Of a DNA stretch of 64,000 nt, positions 60,422-64,000 are shown piece by piece; positions within the stretch are counted from its first letter, which is position 1; every line of letters begins with the position of its first letter. The stretch is from positions 310,001-374,000 of the forward strand of contig CAWFDX010000004.1 of assembly GCA_963814645.1 (NCBI GenBank). Direction: 5' to 3'. The stretch is from RYN-230 sp963814645. Lineage in GTDB: Bacteria > Actinomycetota > Actinomycetes > Streptosporangiales > Streptosporangiaceae. Position numbers and translations under genes: made by a program. The notes under the pieces were generated by a model. The model made no database searches and had not been told where the DNA came from. It worked only from the letters and a program-made list of their open reading frames with translations.

Positions 60422-60997
60422 ATGGCGGACGTGTTCGAGGTTCTGGGTCAGGATCATCAGGAGGTCAAGCGGATGCTGGCCGAGCTTGAGAAGGGGCCGA
60501 CCGCGGCGACCGGGGCCAGCGGCGACCATCTGGCGCTGCGCAAGAAGATGGTCGAGCAGCTGGTCATCGAGGAGTCCAAGCACGAGGCGCTGGAGGAGAT
60601 GTACTTCTGGCCCGCGGTACGGGACAAGCTGTCCGACGGCGATCAGCTCGCGGACACCGCCACCGGGCAGGAGCAGGAAGGCAAGGAAGTACTGGCCAAG
60701 CTGGACAAGCTCGATGCGGGCCAGCCCGAGTTCGAGCAGCTGGTGAGCACGTTCATCGCGGCTGGCCGGGAGCACATCGGCTACGAGGAGGGCCAGGTCT
60801 GGCCGCAGCTGCGCAGCCAGCTCACGCCGGACGAGGCGCGGAGCATCGGGGAGAAGATCGCGGAAGGCAAGAAGACGGCGCCGACCAGGCCGCACCCACA
60901 CACCCCGGCCTCGCCGGGGGTGCTGAAGAGTGCCGGGCCGGCCGTCGCCGCGGCGGACCGGGCCCGCGACGCGGCCACCGGCCGCGGCCAGGACTGA
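60422..60997 (+). CDS. Hemerythrin HHE cation-binding domain protein
   Basis: A 191-residue protein: DVFEVLGQDHQEVKRML, ESKHEALEEMYFW, and HIGYEEGQVWPQL supply the His and Glu ligands of a four-helix HHE bundle binding a di-iron centre. Such proteins bind oxygen or react with peroxide or NO. GGAAGGAGG precedes ATG 60422. Sigma-B-type promoter upstream. The lysine/proline-rich tail after residue 145 is disordered. Confidence 0.9.
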   Translation: MADVFEVLGQDHQEVKRMLAELEKGPTAATGASGDHLALRKKMVEQLVIEESKHEALEEMYFWPAVRDKLSDGDQLADTATGQEQEGKEVLAKLDKLDAGQPEFEQLVSTFIAAGREHIGYEEGQVWPQLRSQLTPDEARSIGEKIAEGKKTAPTRPHPHTPASPGVLKSAGPAVAAADRARDAATGRGQD

Positions 60998-61034
60998 CCT
61001 GCGGCCGGCCGGCTAACCGGCGGGTTCAAACCGC

Positions 61035-61058
61035 GTTTAACCGGCCGCAGCCGGGAAG
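61035..61058 (+). promoter_or_regulatory. Sigma-B-type promoter of small membrane protein at 61125
   Basis: GTTT (61035-61038), 14 nt, GGGAAG (61053-61058), 67 nt before ATG 61125. Identical boxes and spacing to 60361. Confidence 0.6.
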
Positions 61059-61124
61059 CGGCAAAAAGAGACCTTAGGGTGCCTGCCAGGCCCGTGCCGG
61101 CGCCGCGCAAACTTAGGAGGGGTC

Positions 61125-61424
61125 ATGACTGGTGCCGTCATCGCCAACTGGCCGCTGGGCCTGATCATCATCCTGGCCATCGTGGGTGTGCCGCTGTGGC
61201 TGACGTTCCGGCGCAAGCACGTCAAGCCGAGCTACCGTGACGCCCAGGAGCACTTCCGGGTCAAGGAGGCGGGGCCGGATGTCGTGGCCGGCACGGCGGA
61301 TTATGTACCGGCCGAAAAGGTCAACCCACTGGATGGGCTGACCGTTCCGCAAGACCCGGAAAACGGTCCGGCAGCAGGCGGCGTGTCCGGGAAGGCGCAC
61401 CGCCGCCCGATACCTGGGGACTAG
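61125..61424 (+). CDS. Small single-pass membrane protein, 99 aa
   Basis: MTGAVIANWPLGLIIILAIVGVPLWL forms one transmembrane helix, followed by a basic stretch FRRKHVKPSYRDAQEHF and a polar tail. RBS AGGAGGGG. The gene ends 6 bp before the convergent MEDS gene. No family recognised. Confidence 0.7.
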   Translation: MTGAVIANWPLGLIIILAIVGVPLWLTFRRKHVKPSYRDAQEHFRVKEAGPDVVAGTADYVPAEKVNPLDGLTVPQDPENGPAAGGVSGKAHRRPIPGD

Positions 61425-61430
61425 CCGGCG

Positions 61431-62384
61431 TCACAGCTTCTGGTGCACGCGGACGGCGGTGCCGGCTGGGCTGGAGTGGACCTGGAGCAGGTCGGTGAGC
61501 TGGTTGGCCAGCCACAGGCCGGCCCCGCCGTCCGGGGCCGGGGGCAGCCGGCCGGCCAGCGGCTCGGTCAGGTGGCCCCGGTCGGACACCTCGCAGAGCA
61601 GCCAGCCGTCGTCCGTCCAGATCCGCAGCTCGCCCTGCCCGCCGCCATGCTGCAGGCTGTTGGTGGCCAGCTCGTTGATCGCGGCCACCAGGGCGCTGGC
61701 CTGCCGCTGCTCCAGTCCGGCCTGCTGCGCTTGTGCGGTGACGAACGCGCGCAGGCCGCCCAGGCCGCCGCGCTGGAACGCGATGCGGGGTGCGTCGTCG
61801 GGGCTGGCCGGTAGCGGCCTTCTGTACGGCTCGGCCAAGTCGATGGGCTGGAACTCGACGGAGACCCGCAGCTCCGCGGACCCGTCACCGGTGAGGAACG
61901 GGTGGCTGCGCCGGGCACCGTCGATGACCGCCGCGGGCAGCGCGGCGAGATCGTAGGGGCAGAGCACGTGCAGTGGCGTGGCCGCTTCGAACGCCACGTT
62001 GAGCAGCTCTTCGTACAGCTGGCATTCGGCCAGCTCGGCAGGGGATCGGCCGGGGAACACCACCTCGGCGACGCCCCGTAGCTGGCTCGCGTCGGCGTGC
62101 CCGTCGGCAAACCGCCGCCACACGCCGATGAGCCGGCCGGGGTTGCCGCCGACGTCGGTAATGTCGGCGAACTCCACCTTCTCCGCGGCCGCGCCGAGCG
62201 CGGCGCGCACCGCACTGATCTTGGCCGCGGTGAGCAGCACGAGGACCGGGTGGCCTGCGTCCACCGCGGGGCGCGCGAGCGACACGATGCCGGACAGGAA
62301 TTCCTCGGTGCCCCGGTACAGCAGGGCTTCGTGACGGTACCCGCCCGGGTGGCCCAACTCCGGCTGGTCCGGTTCCGTGCTCAT
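61431..62384 (-). CDS. MEDS sensory domain-HATPase protein (anti-sigma/kinase-like)
   Basis: A 317-residue protein. Residues 15-180 are a MEDS domain (HEALLYRGTEEFLSGI; LHVLCPYDLAALPAAVIDGARRSHP), found in sensor proteins. Residues about 205-315 are a HATPase: INELATNSLQHGGGQ, SDRGHL, GGAGLWLANQL. The combination is seen in anti-sigma-type kinases with ligand control. ATG 62384. Near the phosphatase at 62504, same strand, so a partner-switching pair is likely. Confidence 0.87.
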   Translation of the reverse strand: MSTEPDQPELGHPGGYRHEALLYRGTEEFLSGIVSLARPAVDAGHPVLVLLTAAKISAVRAALGAAAEKVEFADITDVGGNPGRLIGVWRRFADGHADASQLRGVAEVVFPGRSPAELAECQLYEELLNVAFEAATPLHVLCPYDLAALPAAVIDGARRSHPFLTGDGSAELRVSVEFQPIDLAEPYRRPLPASPDDAPRIAFQRGGLGGLRAFVTAQAQQAGLEQRQASALVAAINELATNSLQHGGGQGELRIWTDDGWLLCEVSDRGHLTEPLAGRLPPAPDGGAGLWLANQLTDLLQVHSSPAGTAVRVHQKL

Positions 62385-62503
62385 CCAGCTTTCCTCAGCA
62401 TTGTGGCGTCTGGCCGCTCAGGTCCTGCTGCCCTGATCCCAGCCGCGTCGAGTCCCGCCGCAGCGCATTCTACGCTGCCGGGCGTCCTGGACCGCCGCTG
62501 GTC

Positions 62504-63996
62504 TCAGCGTGGCCAGTCAGGACATACCGCCCGCATCTCGATGGTGGTACCGAGATCGTTGGCGGTGATCTCCACCTCGCGCATGGTGGCCCGGATCAGC
62601 TTCAGGCCGTGGCCGCGGTCCCGGGCCTGGCTCGGCGGCCGCCACCGGCCGTGGTCGGACACGGTGATGAGCACGTCCGAGCCGGTGACCTCGACCCGGA
62701 GCCGCACGGTCCCGGCGGCCGCGCCACGATACCCGTGCTCGATGGCGTTGGCGCACGCCTCGCAGGCCGCGATGAGCACATCCTGGCCGACCAGGGAGTC
62801 TATGCTGAGCAGGCCGATCCACGTACGCAGCAGCCGGCGGACCGTGGCGAGCTCGTCCGCGTCGGCGGGAAAACTAAGGCTCAGCGGGGTTGGCCGGCTG
62901 TACAGCAGCAGCGCGACGTCGTCTTCGTAGCCCTGCCCCGGGGCGAGGCCGGTCATAAGGCGCTCGGCGACTTCAGCCACCGGTGTCTGGCGGCCGTCAC
63001 GGAGCAGGGCCGCGGCCCGGCCGGTGGTCTCGTCGAGGTCCAGGCCGCCGCGCTGCTCCACCAGCCCATCGGTGTACAGCAGCAGGGTGGCCCCCTCTGG
63101 GACGTGCACCACCGCTTCGCTGCGCGGCCGGTCCGTCGCCAGCGCCAGCGCTGGCGAGAGACCCTGGTCGAGGAATTCCACCCGGCCGTCCGGAAGAGCC
63201 AAGATCCCGGGTGGATGCCCGGCGCTGGCGTAGCTGAGCTGCCCGGTCGCCGGGTCGAGGACCGCGCAGAATACGGTGCTGCACAGCGCGTCCGGGATGA
63301 GGGTGGCGAACCGGTCCAGCGCGGTGAGTGCCTGGGCGGGCCGCTGTACGTCGAGGAGCAGAGCCCGGCACGCGCTGCGCAACTGGCCCATCACGCTGGC
63401 CGCGGCCAGCCCGCGGCCGACGCAGTCGCCGACGATGATCCCGATCCGGCCGTCCGGCAGTTCGGCGATGTCGTACCAGTCACCGCCGACCTCCAGCGGG
63501 GGGGTGGCGGGCTCATAACGGACCGCGAACCCCGGCGGCAGCCGGGCCGGGCCGAGCAGCGCGTGCTGCAGGGTCAGCGCGACCTCTCGCTGCTGGTCGA
63601 GCGGGTGCACCCGGTTCAGGGCCTGGCCCAGGCATGCGCAGAGCAGGGCCAGCCTGGTCCGGTCCTCCAGGCCGAACGGCAGGTAGCCGTCCAGCTCGAC
63701 CCACAGCGCCACCACGTTCCCGGAGTACTCGACGGCGGTGCCAGCACCAGCCGGCGGCCAGTAGTCGCGCTGACGTGCATGGCTGGCTGGCTGCGCACCG
63801 ACTCCAGCGCGGCGCGCAGCGGCGCGGGCAGCTCATCCCATTCGGTGCCGGCCGGTGCGGAGATGAGCGCCGGCACCGCATCGTCGCTCCAGACCGCGGC
63901 CAGCACCTGCGGCGCCCCGAACTGGCCGCGCAGCTCGGCTAGCCCGGCTTCCAGCACGTCGTCCCGGGTCACCGCCGCGGACAGCTGACTGGTCAT
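62504..63996 (-). CDS. SpoIIE-type phosphatase with HATPase domain, N-terminal frame broken (may extend past window end)
   Basis: The main frame (62504-63715) holds an intact SpoIIE/PP2C domain (GGDWYDIAELPDG; VGDCVGRGLAAA; final YEDDVALLLY, all metal aspartates present), then a HATPase (ACEACANAIEHGY; DHGRW; GHGLKLI). The upstream part (a GAF-like region from ATG 63996: VTRDDVLEAGLAELRG) is in the +1 shifted frame; the frame change is in a G/C run near 63725-63750 and equals one missing base. ATG 63996 is 5 bp from the window edge, so the true start could lie outside. It would dephosphorylate STAS antagonists such as that at 21360. Confidence 0.8.
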
Positions 63997-64000
63997 CGCG

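Overview
The window is high-GC, gene-dense DNA with frequent GTG starts and many 4-bp stop/start overlaps. Its gene content is actinomycete: helix-turn-helix plus DUF397 plus HATPase trio, F420-type enzymes, PucR-type regulators, actinobacterial GlgA/GlgC, and a Vms1/BaeRF2-type protein. This points to a soil-type actinomycete (Actinomycetota); genus is not resolved from sequence alone.

Layout. 1-9.7 kb: TerC protein (cut by the window edge), site-2 protease with a CBS region, PucR-type regulator, divergent MFS transporter / MocR regulator pair, thioredoxin, LOG-family protein, duplicated YbjQ protein, and the pseudouridine degradation pair psuK-psuG. 9.7-14.6 kb: frameshifted LLM oxidoreductase, phosphoribosyltransferase-hydrolase fusion, ABC ATPase fragment, secreted lipase, second PucR-type regulator. 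14.6-19.1 kb: large HTH-NTPase-WD40 protein and a 470-bp non-coding stretch with two perfect long hairpins. 19-22 kb: broken membrane protein and glutathione-transferase genes, STAS protein, small winged-helix regulator. 22.2-26.4 kb: pgm-glgC-glgA glycogen operon. 26.5-41.4 kb: mixed metabolism (malic enzyme, SDR, FAD oxidoreductase, DNA glycosylase, quinone reductase, epimerase), a serine/glycine/isoleucine repeat protein, a regulator trio, MgtC, and a three-domain partner-switch protein whose phosphatase and STAS sites look degenerate.

41.4-55.2 kb is a surface-glycan or glycoconjugate locus. A seven-gene, mostly ATGA-coupled operon encodes a carbamoyltransferase, two family-9 (heptosyltransferase-like) enzymes, two other glycosyltransferases, phosphoheptose isomerase (GmhA) and bifunctional HldE. 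Next to it lie a GT2-GmhB fusion, two tandem GT2 genes and a polysaccharide pyruvyl transferase-like gene. Together GmhA, HldE and the GmhB domain would make ADP-D-glycero-beta-D-manno-heptose, unusual in a Gram-positive.

55.2-64 kb is a stress island: FAD/Fe-S oxidoreductase, general-stress-type SDR, small single-pass membrane proteins, hemerythrin, MEDS-HATPase protein and SpoIIE-type phosphatase. Five matches to the Streptomyces sigma-B promoter pattern (GNNT, 14-15 nt, GGGTAG or GGGAAG) precede these genes and a look-alike gene at 38.7 kb. With five partner-switching proteins in the window, this suggests a local stress sigma-factor network.

Sequence quality caveat: at least seven genes are interrupted by frameshifts, most reading as one missing base in a G/C run. 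Many are probably assembly errors rather than true pseudogenes. I saw no CRISPR array, insertion sequence, rRNA or convincing tRNA.
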